From: Bacteroides coprosuis DSM 18011 | GTDB taxonomy: Bacteria; Bacteroidota; Bacteroidia; Bacteroidales; Bacteroidaceae | NCBI GenBank assembly: GCA_000212915.1 | Contig: CM001167.1 | Coordinates: 483,780-547,779, forward strand | Reading direction: 5' to 3' | Length of the DNA: 64,000 bases | Shown: in pieces, positions 35,009 through 42,905 of the stretch | Layout of the letters: every line of letters begins with the position of its first letter | How positions within the stretch are numbered: the stretch's first letter is position 1 | Translations under genes and position numbers: made by a program | The notes under the pieces: generated by a model | Told to the model about the DNA's origin: nothing | Seen by the model: the letters and a program-made list of their open reading frames with translations, nothing else | The model's database searches: none

Positions 35009-36721
35009 ATGAAAAATGGTATAAAGAAATTAGTTATATCCTTATCTGTTGTTGTAGGTATAGCTGTGTTTTTCTCTTTTAGAGCTGAAAAAGATCACAA
35101 TTTTGAGGTAGCTAAGAATTTAGACATATTTAATTCTATAGTTAAAGAGCTAGATATGTTTTATGTGGATACAATAGATCCCAACGTTACTATTAGGCGT
35201 GCAATTGATGCTATGTTGTATTCTTTAGATCCTCATACTTCATATTATCCTGCCGACGATCAAAGTGAGCTAGAGCAGATGATAAAAGGTTCTTATGGAG
35301 GAATAGGTTCTATCATATCTTATGATCCAAAAAATAAATACTCAGTTATTGCAGAGCCCTATGAAGGTATGCCTGCTGCAGAAGTTGGATTAAAAGTGGG
35401 CGATATATTATTGCAGATTGATGATACTGTTCTTTCTGATAAAGATAATCAGCAAGTTAGTGAAATGCTAAGAGGAGAGATTGGTACAAACTTTGTTCTT
35501 AAGGTGAAGCGTCCAGGAGTTGAAAAACCTTTAGATTTTACCATTACTCGTAAATCGATACAGTTGCCAACTATCCCATATTATGGAGTGCTAAAAGATA
35601 AAGTTGGATATATTGAGTTTGTTAGCTTTTCTGGAACACCAGCAGCAGATTTTAAAAAAGCGTTTGTGGATTTAAAGAACCAAGGAATTGAGTCTTTGAT
35701 TATTGATTTAAGAAGTAATGGAGGAGGCTTGTTAGATGAAGCTGTAGAAATAGTTAATTACTTTGTACCCAAAGGAGATACAATTGTTACTACCAAAGGG
35801 AAGATAAAACAAGCATCTAATACTTATGTTACAAAGAACCAACCATTAGATACAGAAATACCAATTGTTTTACTAGTTGGTGGCTCTACGGCTTCTGCTG
35901 CAGAAATTTTAGCGGGTTCATTACAAGACCTTGATAGAGGTGTTGTAATAGGTAATAAAACGTTCGGAAAGGGTTTGGTCCAAATTCCTAGAGCCTTGCC
36001 TTATGGTGCGAATATGAAGCTTACATCGGCTAAATACTATATCCCTAGTGGGCGTTGCGTTCAGGCTATTGATTATTCGCATAGAGATGCAGATGGAAAA
36101 GTAGAGCGAATACCTGATAGCTTGATGACTGTATTCCATACTTCGATTGGTCGTGAAGTAAAAGATGGTGCTGGTATTATGCCTGATATAGAGGTAAAGC
36201 AAGATAAACTCCCGAATATTTTATTTTATCTTGTTACAGAGAATCATATTTTTAATTATGCTACTGATTATTGCTTAAAGCATAAAAAAATAGCTCCAGC
36301 TAAAGATTTTGCTCTTTCTGAAGCAGATTACCAAGAGTTTAAAGAATACATAAAGGGTAAAGATTTTAAATATGATCAACAGAGTGAAAAGGTTCTCTCT
36401 AGCTTAAAGGAGATAGCTGAGTTTGAGGGTTATCTAGAGGAATCTAAATCAGAGTTTGAAGCATTAGAAAAGAAACTATCGCATAATATAGATAAAGACT
36501 TAGATTATTTCTCTAAGGATATTAAGCATATCTTGTCTCTCGAAATAGTAAAGCGTTATTATTTTCAAAAAGGTAGTACTATAGAGCGTTTAAAGCAAGA
36601 TAAAGAGGTGGATGAAGCTGTGGGTATCTTAAAAGGAAATACTATTTATAAAAACATCCTTTCTCCAGCATTTAAACCTATGCTTAGTGATAGTATTAGT
36701 GTGAAGCTTACTAAATCTTAA
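35009..36721 (+). CDS. S41 family C-terminal processing peptidase (CtpA/Prc-like)
   Basis: This 570-residue protease has an N-terminal membrane anchor (residues 7-25), a helical region, a PDZ domain at about 90-175 (GGIGSIIS through GDILLQIDD), and the S41 catalytic domain. The Ser-Lys dyad is S296 (GGSTASAAE) and K321 (KTFGKGLVQ). These enzymes cut the C-termini of periplasmic proteins. A further ~130-residue charged helical tail (LEESKSEFEALEKKLSHN) is usual for Bacteroidota members. Probably co-transcribed with the PfkB gene. Confidence 0.9.
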   Translation: MKNGIKKLVISLSVVVGIAVFFSFRAEKDHNFEVAKNLDIFNSIVKELDMFYVDTIDPNVTIRRAIDAMLYSLDPHTSYYPADDQSELEQMIKGSYGGIGSIISYDPKNKYSVIAEPYEGMPAAEVGLKVGDILLQIDDTVLSDKDNQQVSEMLRGEIGTNFVLKVKRPGVEKPLDFTITRKSIQLPTIPYYGVLKDKVGYIEFVSFSGTPAADFKKAFVDLKNQGIESLIIDLRSNGGGLLDEAVEIVNYFVPKGDTIVTTKGKIKQASNTYVTKNQPLDTEIPIVLLVGGSTASAAEILAGSLQDLDRGVVIGNKTFGKGLVQIPRALPYGANMKLTSAKYYIPSGRCVQAIDYSHRDADGKVERIPDSLMTVFHTSIGREVKDGAGIMPDIEVKQDKLPNILFYLVTENHIFNYATDYCLKHKKIAPAKDFALSEADYQEFKEYIKGKDFKYDQQSEKVLSSLKEIAEFEGYLEESKSEFEALEKKLSHNIDKDLDYFSKDIKHILSLEIVKRYYFQKGSTIERLKQDKEVDEAVGILKGNTIYKNILSPAFKPMLSDSISVKLTKS

Positions 36722-36742
36722 GAGAATATTAAATAATAATTT

Positions 36743-36778
36743 AAAATAGGGCTGTCCGTAAGGAAGTCCTATTTTTTT
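36743..36778 (+). terminator. Terminator after the S41 peptidase gene
   Basis: AAATAGGGCT pairs with AGTCCTATTT with one wobble, followed by a T run (36771-36778). Confidence 0.75.
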
Positions 36779-36957
36779 GTATATGCATGAATAAGTTAAT
36801 GAAAACTTTAAAGCTACAATAGCTGTGCTCAGTTGTTGTTATGTATGATGTAAATCACACGTAATTATATTCTTGATATGTTATATCAAAATGATTTAAA
36901 TCGTTTTGTATTTGAGCTTAAAGCTAGAATTTATTGTAATTATGATACGGATATGGT

Positions 36958-36977
36958 GATGCTTTGACACCGATATG
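36958..36977 (+). repeat. Dispersed intergenic repeat, copy 2
   Basis: GATGCTTTGACACCGATATG matches copy 4 (54400-54419) at 18 of 20 positions. In this copy the core ACACCGATAT also has an inverted partner at 36986-36995, giving a perfect hairpin with a 9-base loop. Confidence 0.5.
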
Positions 36978-37062
36978 TCTTTGCTATATCGGTGTTATGA
37001 TCAAAAGATCCCTCCATTAAGAGAGATATTAGAATTAACAGGACTAGGCTGTTTTTAGAGTA

Positions 37063-37088
37063 AATAACCTTTTCATGAAAAGGTTATT
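37063..37088. repeat. 26-bp perfect palindrome
   Basis: The two halves AATAACCTTTTCA and TGAAAAGGTTATT are exact inverted copies with no loop. It is followed by AAATTTTA, not a clean T run, so it is not a typical terminator. Confidence 0.6.
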
Positions 37089-37268
37089 AAATTTTACACT
37101 ATTCGATAGAGGTTGAATAGGTCATCGACCTTTTTGTTTATTTTCAAAAGAATAGAATTATTATTCACTGTATGATTTATTAATCACTTCTTTAAAAGAA
37201 TTTAAAGATATACTTCTTGATGGAAAGCAAATCTGTAGACTTTAGATTAGAAAAGCAGTGATAATAAA

Positions 37269-37299
37269 AAAGGCTGATATAGGTATACTATCAGCCTTT
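37269..37299. terminator. Strong hairpin, likely terminator
   Basis: AAAGGCTGATA (37269-37279) pairs perfectly with TATCAGCCTTT (37289-37299) around a 9-base loop, with an A run on one side and a T-rich stretch on the other. No gene ends just upstream of it, so it may close an unrecognised small transcript. Confidence 0.6.
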
Positions 37300-37345
37300 C
37301 TTATTCTATTTTAACTGGAATAGAATATTTTACATGTCCAAGAAA

Positions 37346-37379
37346 CAAAAAAGCAGTAAAGAATTAACTCTACTGCTTT
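37346..37379 (-). terminator. Terminator of the CAT-anticodon tRNA gene
   Basis: On the minus strand AAAGCAGTA pairs with TACTGCTTT, followed by a T run at about 37350-37346. It begins right after the encoded CCA of the tRNA. Confidence 0.7.
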
Positions 37380-37456
37380 TGGTGGGCCATCTAGGGATTG
37401 AACCTAGCACCTCCAGATTATGAGTCTGTTGCTCTAACCGACTGAGCTAATGGCCC
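37380..37456 (-). tRNA. tRNA with anticodon CAT (elongator Met, or Ile2)
   Basis: Acceptor GGGCCAT/ATGGCCC, D stem GCTC/GAGC, anticodon loop CTCATAA (anticodon CAT), T arm CTAGG/CCTAG. The discriminator A is followed by an encoded CCA, unlike the other tRNAs of this window. The base of the anticodon stem has an A-G mismatch. It is not initiator tRNA (no GGG/CCC run in the anticodon stem). Met and lysidine-modified Ile2 cannot be separated by eye. A 6-bp hairpin (GCTACT/AGTAGC, 37465-37480) lies in its 5' leader. Confidence 0.9.
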
Positions 37457-37485
37457 TATGCAATGCTACTCTGAAGTAGCGAGTG

Positions 37486-37493
37486 CAAAAATA
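37486..37493 (-). promoter_or_regulatory. -7 promoter box of the CAT-anticodon tRNA
   Basis: On the minus strand TATTTTTG, with CTTG 20 bases upstream as an imperfect -33 box. Confidence 0.55.
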
Positions 37494-37537
37494 GTATATT
37501 CTATTTAATCATGCAAGAATTACATGACTAAATTCTT

Positions 37538-37852
37538 CTAAAATTTATATTTTCTTTTTGGATTCTTGGGGAACCATCCTTTTTTTACTCTTTCTTCTTG
37601 TTCAAATACTTCTTTAATAGTCCAAAATGAAGAAAAAGCAAAAACTCCTAAAAGAGAAGAAATTATAATGCTTTGTACAGCAATAGAAGCTACAACGCCT
37701 AAAATACCTAGGATTAAAAATATCCACCACGATTTTGTACCCCAGTAATATTCTGCTTTCACAACAATGGGATGAAATATGCCAATGATGAGAAATGTAC
37801 ATACACCAATGAATAATCCTGCTAATCTGTAGTCGTTTAAAAATTCTAGCAT
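37538..37852 (-). CDS. DUF4491 family small membrane protein
   Basis: This 104-residue protein has three hydrophobic segments (about residues 10-28, 41-58 and 60-78) and a basic C-terminus (RVKKGWFPKNPKRKYKF). The GLFIGVCTFLIIGIFHPIVVKAEYYWG start is typical of DUF4491, a small Bacteroidota-centred membrane family with no known function. It directly follows the Lrp-type regulator gene with a two-base gap, so both are on one transcript. Confidence 0.8.
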   Translation of the reverse strand: MLEFLNDYRLAGLFIGVCTFLIIGIFHPIVVKAEYYWGTKSWWIFLILGILGVVASIAVQSIIISSLLGVFAFSSFWTIKEVFEQEERVKKGWFPKNPKRKYKF

Positions 37853-37854
37853 AT

Positions 37855-38319
37855 TTATTCTTCAATTATAATAGGAACTTCTTTTTTAATGCTTTGTTCC
37901 AGTGAGATTAAAGTTTCAGTAGCTATTACTCCTGGTATCTGCTGCATTTTATTATTTAACAAATCCATTAGATGCTCGTTGTCTCTAGCATAAACTTTTG
38001 TAAGCATAGTATATGCTCCAGTAGTAAAGTGGCATTCTACTATTTCAGGAATTTTTTGAAGTTCTTTTACTACGGTTTTGTACATAGATCCTCTTTCAAG
38101 GCTGATACCAACATAAGTACAAGTGCTGAAACCTAAAGATTTAGGGTTAACATGATATCCAGAGCCTACGATAACTCCTAGGTCAATAAGTCTTTGGACT
38201 CTTTGATGAATTGCGGCGCGTGAAACACCACACTCTGCAGCAACATCCTTAAATGGTATACGTGCATTCTGCGAAATTATATTAAGGATTTGTCTGTCGA
38301 GTTTGTCTATTTTTTCCAT
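37855..38319 (-). CDS. Lrp/AsnC family transcriptional regulator
   Basis: From ATG 38319 the protein has 154 residues. A winged helix covers residues 4-55 (KLDRQILNIISQNARIPF, then CGVSRAAIHQRVQRL), followed by the ligand-binding RAM domain (65-145) with VECHFTTGAYTMLTKVYARD. Such proteins sense amino acids and bind DNA as octamers. The longer ORF start at 38355 is rejected: it would start right at the predicted transcription start, and its extra residues do not resemble the family. Targets are unknown. Confidence 0.88.
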   Translation of the reverse strand: MEKIDKLDRQILNIISQNARIPFKDVAAECGVSRAAIHQRVQRLIDLGVIVGSGYHVNPKSLGFSTCTYVGISLERGSMYKTVVKELQKIPEIVECHFTTGAYTMLTKVYARDNEHLMDLLNNKMQQIPGVIATETLISLEQSIKKEVPIIIEE

Positions 38320-38363
38320 GATAAAAAGTTTTAAAAAGTGCCATACATTAGTCAAAAGGTAAG

Positions 38364-38371
38364 CAAATATA
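38364..38371 (-). promoter_or_regulatory. -7 promoter box of the Lrp regulator gene
   Basis: On the minus strand TATATTTG predicts a start near 38357 and a leader of about 38 bases to the ATG at 38319. Confidence 0.5.
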
Positions 38372-38410
38372 GTTATAAATTTTATTTTATCTATACCTTT
38401 TGTGTAAAAA

Positions 38411-38446
38411 CAAAAAGGAGACTAGAAAATGTATTCTAGTCTCCTT
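38411..38446 (-). terminator. Terminator after the FKBP lipoprotein gene
   Basis: AAGGAGACTAGAA (38415-38427) pairs perfectly with TTCTAGTCTCCTT (38434-38446), followed by a T run on the minus strand. Confidence 0.85.
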
Positions 38447-38478
38447 ACTATTTGTAAATGAGAAAATTAATTTCTTAA

Positions 38479-39345
38479 TTATTTATTCTCAATCCCTTTG
38501 ATTTCAATAGTAAATACTAAAGTTGAGTAAGGTTTGATTTTATCACCAGCAGGATTTGTACCGTAAGCTAATTCTTGAGGAATATATACTTCATATTTAG
38601 AACCTACATTCATCATTTCAAGAGCTTCTTTGAACCCTTTTACAAGACCATTTGTACCGTTGAATTCTGCATTTTCATTGCTATCAAATACTGTACCATC
38701 AATAAGCTTACCTTCGTAGCTCAATTGAACAGTTTGGTCTTCTTTAATCGTTTCTCCTGTACCTTCTTGTAGTACTTTGTATTGAAGACCACTTTCAGTA
38801 GTTACAATGCCTTCTTTTTTTGCGTTTTCAGTTAAGAAATCTTCATTTTCTTTTTTGTAAGCTCCATGTTTTTCTTGTAGAACTTCTTCTTGAAGTTTAG
38901 GCAGATTTTCTTTTAGGTATTCGTTAGCGTCAGCAATAATAGGAGTGTTGCCTTTTGCTAGGTCGATAAAAGCAGAAAGGAAATTAGCGCTATTTAGAAC
39001 TTTTGCATTTTCGTCTTGGAACATTTGGTTATGAATTTGCTTAGTCATATCAGTAGCAATGCTTTGTCCAAGATTGTATCCCATTGCATAAGCTTTTTCC
39101 TTTTCAGATGTTTTAGTGAAACCTTCTTGAACACCTTTTATCATATCATCGATTAAAGTGCTGTCTCCAAACTGTTGAATCAACATAGAACGTAGTTGTG
39201 GAGGGAAGTTTGCTAAACCAATAGCATATGACACTGAATCTGCTGTTGTTACAAAGCTTGCTTTTTGAGCTGTTACACCACTAGTACATGCGCTAAGTCC
39301 TCCTGCTGCTGCAAGAGCTATAACTGCTAATTTTAAATTTTTCAT
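38479..39345 (-). CDS. FKBP-type peptidyl-prolyl isomerase, lipoprotein (FkpA/Mip-like)
   Basis: This 288-residue protein has a signal peptide and lipobox (GLSAC, Cys20). Residues ~35-170 are a helical dimerisation domain (FKBP_N type), and residues ~185-286 the FKBP domain (GLQYKVLQEGTGE, VQLSYEGKLIDGTVFDS, LVFTIEIKGIE). It should help fold proteins in the periplasm. The paralogue just upstream lacks a signal peptide, so one enzyme serves each compartment. Confidence 0.9.
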   Translation of the reverse strand: MKNLKLAVIALAAAGGLSACTSGVTAQKASFVTTADSVSYAIGLANFPPQLRSMLIQQFGDSTLIDDMIKGVQEGFTKTSEKEKAYAMGYNLGQSIATDMTKQIHNQMFQDENAKVLNSANFLSAFIDLAKGNTPIIADANEYLKENLPKLQEEVLQEKHGAYKKENEDFLTENAKKEGIVTTESGLQYKVLQEGTGETIKEDQTVQLSYEGKLIDGTVFDSNENAEFNGTNGLVKGFKEALEMMNVGSKYEVYIPQELAYGTNPAGDKIKPYSTLVFTIEIKGIENK

Positions 39346-39360
39346 TGTATTCTATTTTAT

Positions 39361-39945
39361 TTATAAAACTTCAATTAATTCCACTTCAAAAATAAGTGAA
39401 CTGTATGGAGGAATTACTTCTCCTGCACCATGTGCTCCATAACCTAACTCAGAAGGAATATAAAGTCTCCATTTGTCTCCTTCTTCCATTAATTGAAGAG
39501 CTTCTACCCATCCTGGAATAACTTGGTTTACACCAAATGTAGCTGGTTGACCGCGTTTGATAGAGCTATCAAACATTCTTCCATCCATAAGTTTTCCTTC
39601 GTAGTGACATTTTACTTGATCTGACGCAGATGGCTTTTTACCTGATCCTTTGACAAGTACTTCATATTGAAGACCACTTTCAGTAGTTACAATACCTTCC
39701 TTTTTACCATTTTGTTCAAAAAACACTTTTTCAGCTTTAAGAGATTCTTCTGATATTTTTGCTTGAAGTGCTGCAAAATGTTCTTGTACAATGCCTTGAG
39801 CCTCTTGGTGGCTGATAGCAGGTTCTTTGCCGTCAAGAATATCTTTAATTGCTTGGCTGAAATCTTCTACTGAAAGATTTTTTGCACCTAAACCTAAAAG
39901 ATTTTGACCAATTCCTAGTCCTAATGCGTAGCTAAATTTGTCCAT
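39361..39945 (-). CDS. FKBP-type peptidyl-prolyl isomerase, cytoplasmic
   Basis: This 194-residue protein has a short FKBP_N-like helical part (1-85) and an FKBP domain (GLQYEVLVKGSGKKP, VKCHYEGKLMDGRMFDSS, IPPYSSLIFEVELIEVL). It has no signal peptide, so it is probably cytoplasmic. It is the first gene of a pair with the FkpA-like lipoprotein 15 bases downstream. The two share the IVTTESGLQY block and look like a tandem duplication followed by change of location. Confidence 0.9.
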   Translation of the reverse strand: MDKFSYALGLGIGQNLLGLGAKNLSVEDFSQAIKDILDGKEPAISHQEAQGIVQEHFAALQAKISEESLKAEKVFFEQNGKKEGIVTTESGLQYEVLVKGSGKKPSASDQVKCHYEGKLMDGRMFDSSIKRGQPATFGVNQVIPGWVEALQLMEEGDKWRLYIPSELGYGAHGAGEVIPPYSSLIFEVELIEVL

Positions 39946-40125
39946 ATTATATATTATCTTACTGTCTTATAGAAAGTAATTGATTTATCAATCAACTTTC
40001 AGTAAATTAGAAATTAAGATACAAATTTAGGGATTTAATTGTAATCCCCCTATTTTAGTAAGCATAAACTTAGGACAAGTTGTTTTAGATTGCTATTTTG
40101 ATACTAATCAAAGTAAATATACAAG

Positions 40126-40824
40126 ATGAAGAAAAAAGTAGTTGTTTTAACAGGTGCAGGCATGAGTGCAGAAAGTGGTATTGCTACTTTCAGAGGTGCT
40201 GGTGGCTTATGGGGCAAATACCCTGTACAGCAAGTGGCTTCAATAGAAGGTTATCATCAAGATCCAGAGTTAGTTCAAAATTTCTATAATGAACGTCGTC
40301 GCGAGTTGATGGATGTGAAGCCAAATAAGGGACATGAGTTACTTGCTAAAATGGAAGAGGATTATGATATGACTATAATCACTCAAAATGTAGATAATCT
40401 TCATGAACGTGCAGGAAGTAATCGTATCATACATTTACATGGGGAACTTATCAAAGGATGTTCTAGTAGGAATCCTTATGATCCAAGATTTATAGTAGAA
40501 ATCAAGCCAGGTGAAGAGATAAAAATGGGTGACTTAGCAGGTGATGGCAGTCAGTTGAGGCCCTTCATTGTTTGGTTTGGTGAAGCTGTACCCGAGATAG
40601 AAACAGCCTTACCTTATGTGCGAGAAGCTGATTATTTTGTGATTATAGGTACTTCAATGAATGTGTACCCTGCAGCTGGACTATTGCATTATGTTTCCTA
40701 CGGTACACCTATTTACGTAATTGATCCTAATAGTGTTAATGTGTCCGATACGAAGGGTATGACTCATATCCACAAAGGAGCTTCACAAGGAGTAGCAGAA
40801 TTGATAGAGTTATTGAGAAAATAA
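40126..40824 (+). CDS. cobB: NAD-dependent protein deacylase, sirtuin class III (CobB-like)
   Basis: This 232-residue sirtuin removes acyl groups from lysine using NAD. It has GAGMSAESGIATFRG for NAD binding, TQNVDNLHERAG and the catalytic H105 in HLHGE. Y54 and R57 (NFYNERRRE) are the class III pair that prefers succinyl or malonyl lysine. The four zinc cysteines are not all present: only C112 (KGCSSRNPYDPRF) is obvious. The ORF is otherwise complete. Confidence 0.9.
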   Translation: MKKKVVVLTGAGMSAESGIATFRGAGGLWGKYPVQQVASIEGYHQDPELVQNFYNERRRELMDVKPNKGHELLAKMEEDYDMTIITQNVDNLHERAGSNRIIHLHGELIKGCSSRNPYDPRFIVEIKPGEEIKMGDLAGDGSQLRPFIVWFGEAVPEIETALPYVREADYFVIIGTSMNVYPAAGLLHYVSYGTPIYVIDPNSVNVSDTKGMTHIHKGASQGVAELIELLRK

Positions 40825-40825
40825 A

Positions 40826-41566
40826 TTACTTCTTAAATATGGAACGAATTATAAATCCAACATGATATAAGATAGTGCTTATTATGCCATAATGTTTCGA
40901 CATAATCTTAAAACGCTCCATAAGGGATTTTTTATGATTAGCTGTTGTGAGTCCTTCATGTAAATAGTCTATGAGAGTGAGTTGAGTATAGTAAGTACTA
41001 TTTGCTTTTTTTAAAATCTTAATGCACCAATCAAAATCTGATGAGAATTTATATTGTAAATCGTATGTTGAGACTAATTCTCTCTTGGCAAAAAAAGCTT
41101 GATGGCAAACTAACATTCCTTGTTTAAAGCTTTTCCAAGTTAAACTTTTGGGTGCAGATAATCGTCTCATTCTTAAAAAAACGCCATTATTGTCAACAAG
41201 TGCAGTTTCACCATAGACTACATCAGGGCTAAAGTTTAAATTGTCAAGTTGACTTACTATCTGTGTTAGAGTATGTTCTTGATGAAATTTATCGCCCGCA
41301 TTTAAAAAGCAGATATATTCTCCCCGAGCAATATTTAGGGCTTTGTTCATCGCATCGTATAATCCTGAGTCAGGCTCACTAATTAGTTGGTCTATGTCCG
41401 ATTGATATGCTTGTAAGATAGAAAGAGTTCTATCTTTAGAGGCCCCATCTATAACTATATATTCAATATTTCGAAAGCTTTGTTGTTTCACAGAGATAAG
41501 AGTTCTTTCGACTGTATTCTCTGCGTTAAATGTCACGGTAATAATAGAAAAAAGAGGTTTATTCAT
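40826..41566 (-). CDS. Glycosyltransferase family 2
   Basis: This 246-residue GT-A enzyme begins FSIITVTFNAENTVERTL and has IDGASKDRT for the nucleotide sugar, an SEPDSGLYDAMNKAL block and FLNAGDKF as the DxD-like metal site. It ends with a short hydrophobic or basic tail. It follows a GT4 gene with two bases between, so the two are co-translated. Donor and acceptor sugars are unknown. Confidence 0.88.
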   Translation of the reverse strand: MNKPLFSIITVTFNAENTVERTLISVKQQSFRNIEYIVIDGASKDRTLSILQAYQSDIDQLISEPDSGLYDAMNKALNIARGEYICFLNAGDKFHQEHTLTQIVSQLDNLNFSPDVVYGETALVDNNGVFLRMRRLSAPKSLTWKSFKQGMLVCHQAFFAKRELVSTYDLQYKFSSDFDWCIKILKKANSTYYTQLTLIDYLHEGLTTANHKKSLMERFKIMSKHYGIISTILYHVGFIIRSIFKK

Positions 41567-41568
41567 CT

Positions 41569-42816
41569 TTATTTATCAATTATTTGATTGTATAAAGAAA
41601 TATATTTTTGAGCAATAAGATTTTCACTAAAGGTATTAATAACTTTCCTACGGGCTTGTTGACTTAATCCTTGATCTATGTTGTTTTCAATAACCCATCT
41701 TATTCCTTGTGCTAGATCAGTACTAGATTTGTATTGAGCTATATAGCCATTGTGCAAGTGGTCTATTAGTTCGGGAATACCTCCTATGTCAAAACCCACA
41801 CAAGGAGTACCACATGACATGGCTTCCATGATTGAGTTTGGCAGATTCTCTTCAAGAGAGGGAAGAACAAAGGTATCAACTGCATTGTATAGCATAATTA
41901 GTTCACTTTCGTCTGAGATATACCCTAAAGGGTATGTTGGAAGAGGAAGAGCTTCTCTTAATTGCTCAGAGTCTTTGCCGTATAAAACGACACTTACAGG
42001 TGTAGTTGTAGTCTGTATTAATTCTAAGCAAGCATTAATAAAGTATTGAATTCCTTTCCTCTCGTTTGTAGTCTTTGCAGCACCAAATAAGATTAGTTTG
42101 TGTCCAATAGGCAAGCCAAAGTGTTTGCGACATTTCTCAGTATTAATGGGTTGAAACTTTTCTGTATCGATAGGATTTGGAATATTAATAATGTTTTGCT
42201 CAATGGTTAAATTACTATTTTTAGCTTTTTGAGTAAGCCAATTGCTACAACCCACAAAGTTTATTTTTCCCTTACTATATATTTCCTTCTTTTTTTCGAA
42301 CACTTGAAAAGATAAGTCTTTTGATTTATTTCTTACTAAGAAAGGACAATTTTCACACTGTTCTGTGTATTTGATACAGCTTCGAGCATGATGGCAAATA
42401 CCTGTAATGGGCCACATGTCATGCATAGTCCATACTATAGGTTTGCCCGATTCAATAATTTTACCAATTTCTTTTAAAGATAAAAAACCTTGATTAATCC
42501 AATGTAGATGAATTATATCCGCATTTTTAAATTCTGGCTGATTAACTATGGAAGATCCTCGATTTGCTATGGATACTGCAAATAAATTTTTCTTTGTAAA
42601 TAGGTTACTAACCCATATTTTTATCCTTTCACTTAAAAAATTGTATGCAAGTATGGGCGATTGGTGTGTGGCGATTATGTCGAAGTTAGTTCCTTTTTTA
42701 TCGCGAACGATAGTTACTACTTTAACATGTTCTTTATTGAGGGCATTAGATAGTCTCCTAGCAGCAATTGCTGCTCCCCCAAGATAGTCTGATGTATTTA
42801 AGAATAATATGTTCAT
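41569..42816 (-). CDS. Glycosyltransferase family 4 (GT-B fold)
   Basis: From ATG 42816 the protein has 415 residues. The N-terminal LNTSDYLGGAAIAARRLSNAL glycine loop and the C-terminal EX7E region (PSLEENLPNSIMEAMSCGTP) are typical of retaining GT4 enzymes. A Cys cluster (CHHARSCIKYTEQCENCPF) lies in the middle, as in several Bacteroidota GT4 enzymes. An ATG at 42831 would add five residues. It is between the flippase and the GT2 gene. Confidence 0.88.
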   Translation of the reverse strand: MNILFLNTSDYLGGAAIAARRLSNALNKEHVKVVTIVRDKKGTNFDIIATHQSPILAYNFLSERIKIWVSNLFTKKNLFAVSIANRGSSIVNQPEFKNADIIHLHWINQGFLSLKEIGKIIESGKPIVWTMHDMWPITGICHHARSCIKYTEQCENCPFLVRNKSKDLSFQVFEKKKEIYSKGKINFVGCSNWLTQKAKNSNLTIEQNIINIPNPIDTEKFQPINTEKCRKHFGLPIGHKLILFGAAKTTNERKGIQYFINACLELIQTTTTPVSVVLYGKDSEQLREALPLPTYPLGYISDESELIMLYNAVDTFVLPSLEENLPNSIMEAMSCGTPCVGFDIGGIPELIDHLHNGYIAQYKSSTDLAQGIRWVIENNIDQGLSQQARRKVINTFSENLIAQKYISLYNQIIDK

Positions 42817-42905
42817 AAAATGACCTCTCAATGCTGAAAACCCATTCTAATAGATAGATTAGTTTAGGAAACTCAATTTTAGATGCAACTTAGATATTGA
42901 ATTTC

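Larger units (their letters stand above)
36779..37345. other. Gene-free interval rich in inverted repeats
   Basis: About 570 bases without an ORF. It contains in order: dispersed repeat copy 2, whose core forms a 10-bp hairpin (36967-36976 with 36986-36995); a 26-bp perfect palindrome (37063-37088, half-site AATAACCTTTTCA); a 7-bp stem with T run (about 37109-37137); and a strong 11-bp hairpin (37269-37299). Such a series could mark one or more small RNAs, but no clear promoter is visible. Confidence 0.5.

Noticed and set aside
37380-37456. Initiator tRNA-Met
   Set aside because: The anticodon stem lacks the three G-C pairs of initiator tRNA and the first acceptor pair is a normal G-C pair, so elongator Met or Ile2 fits better.
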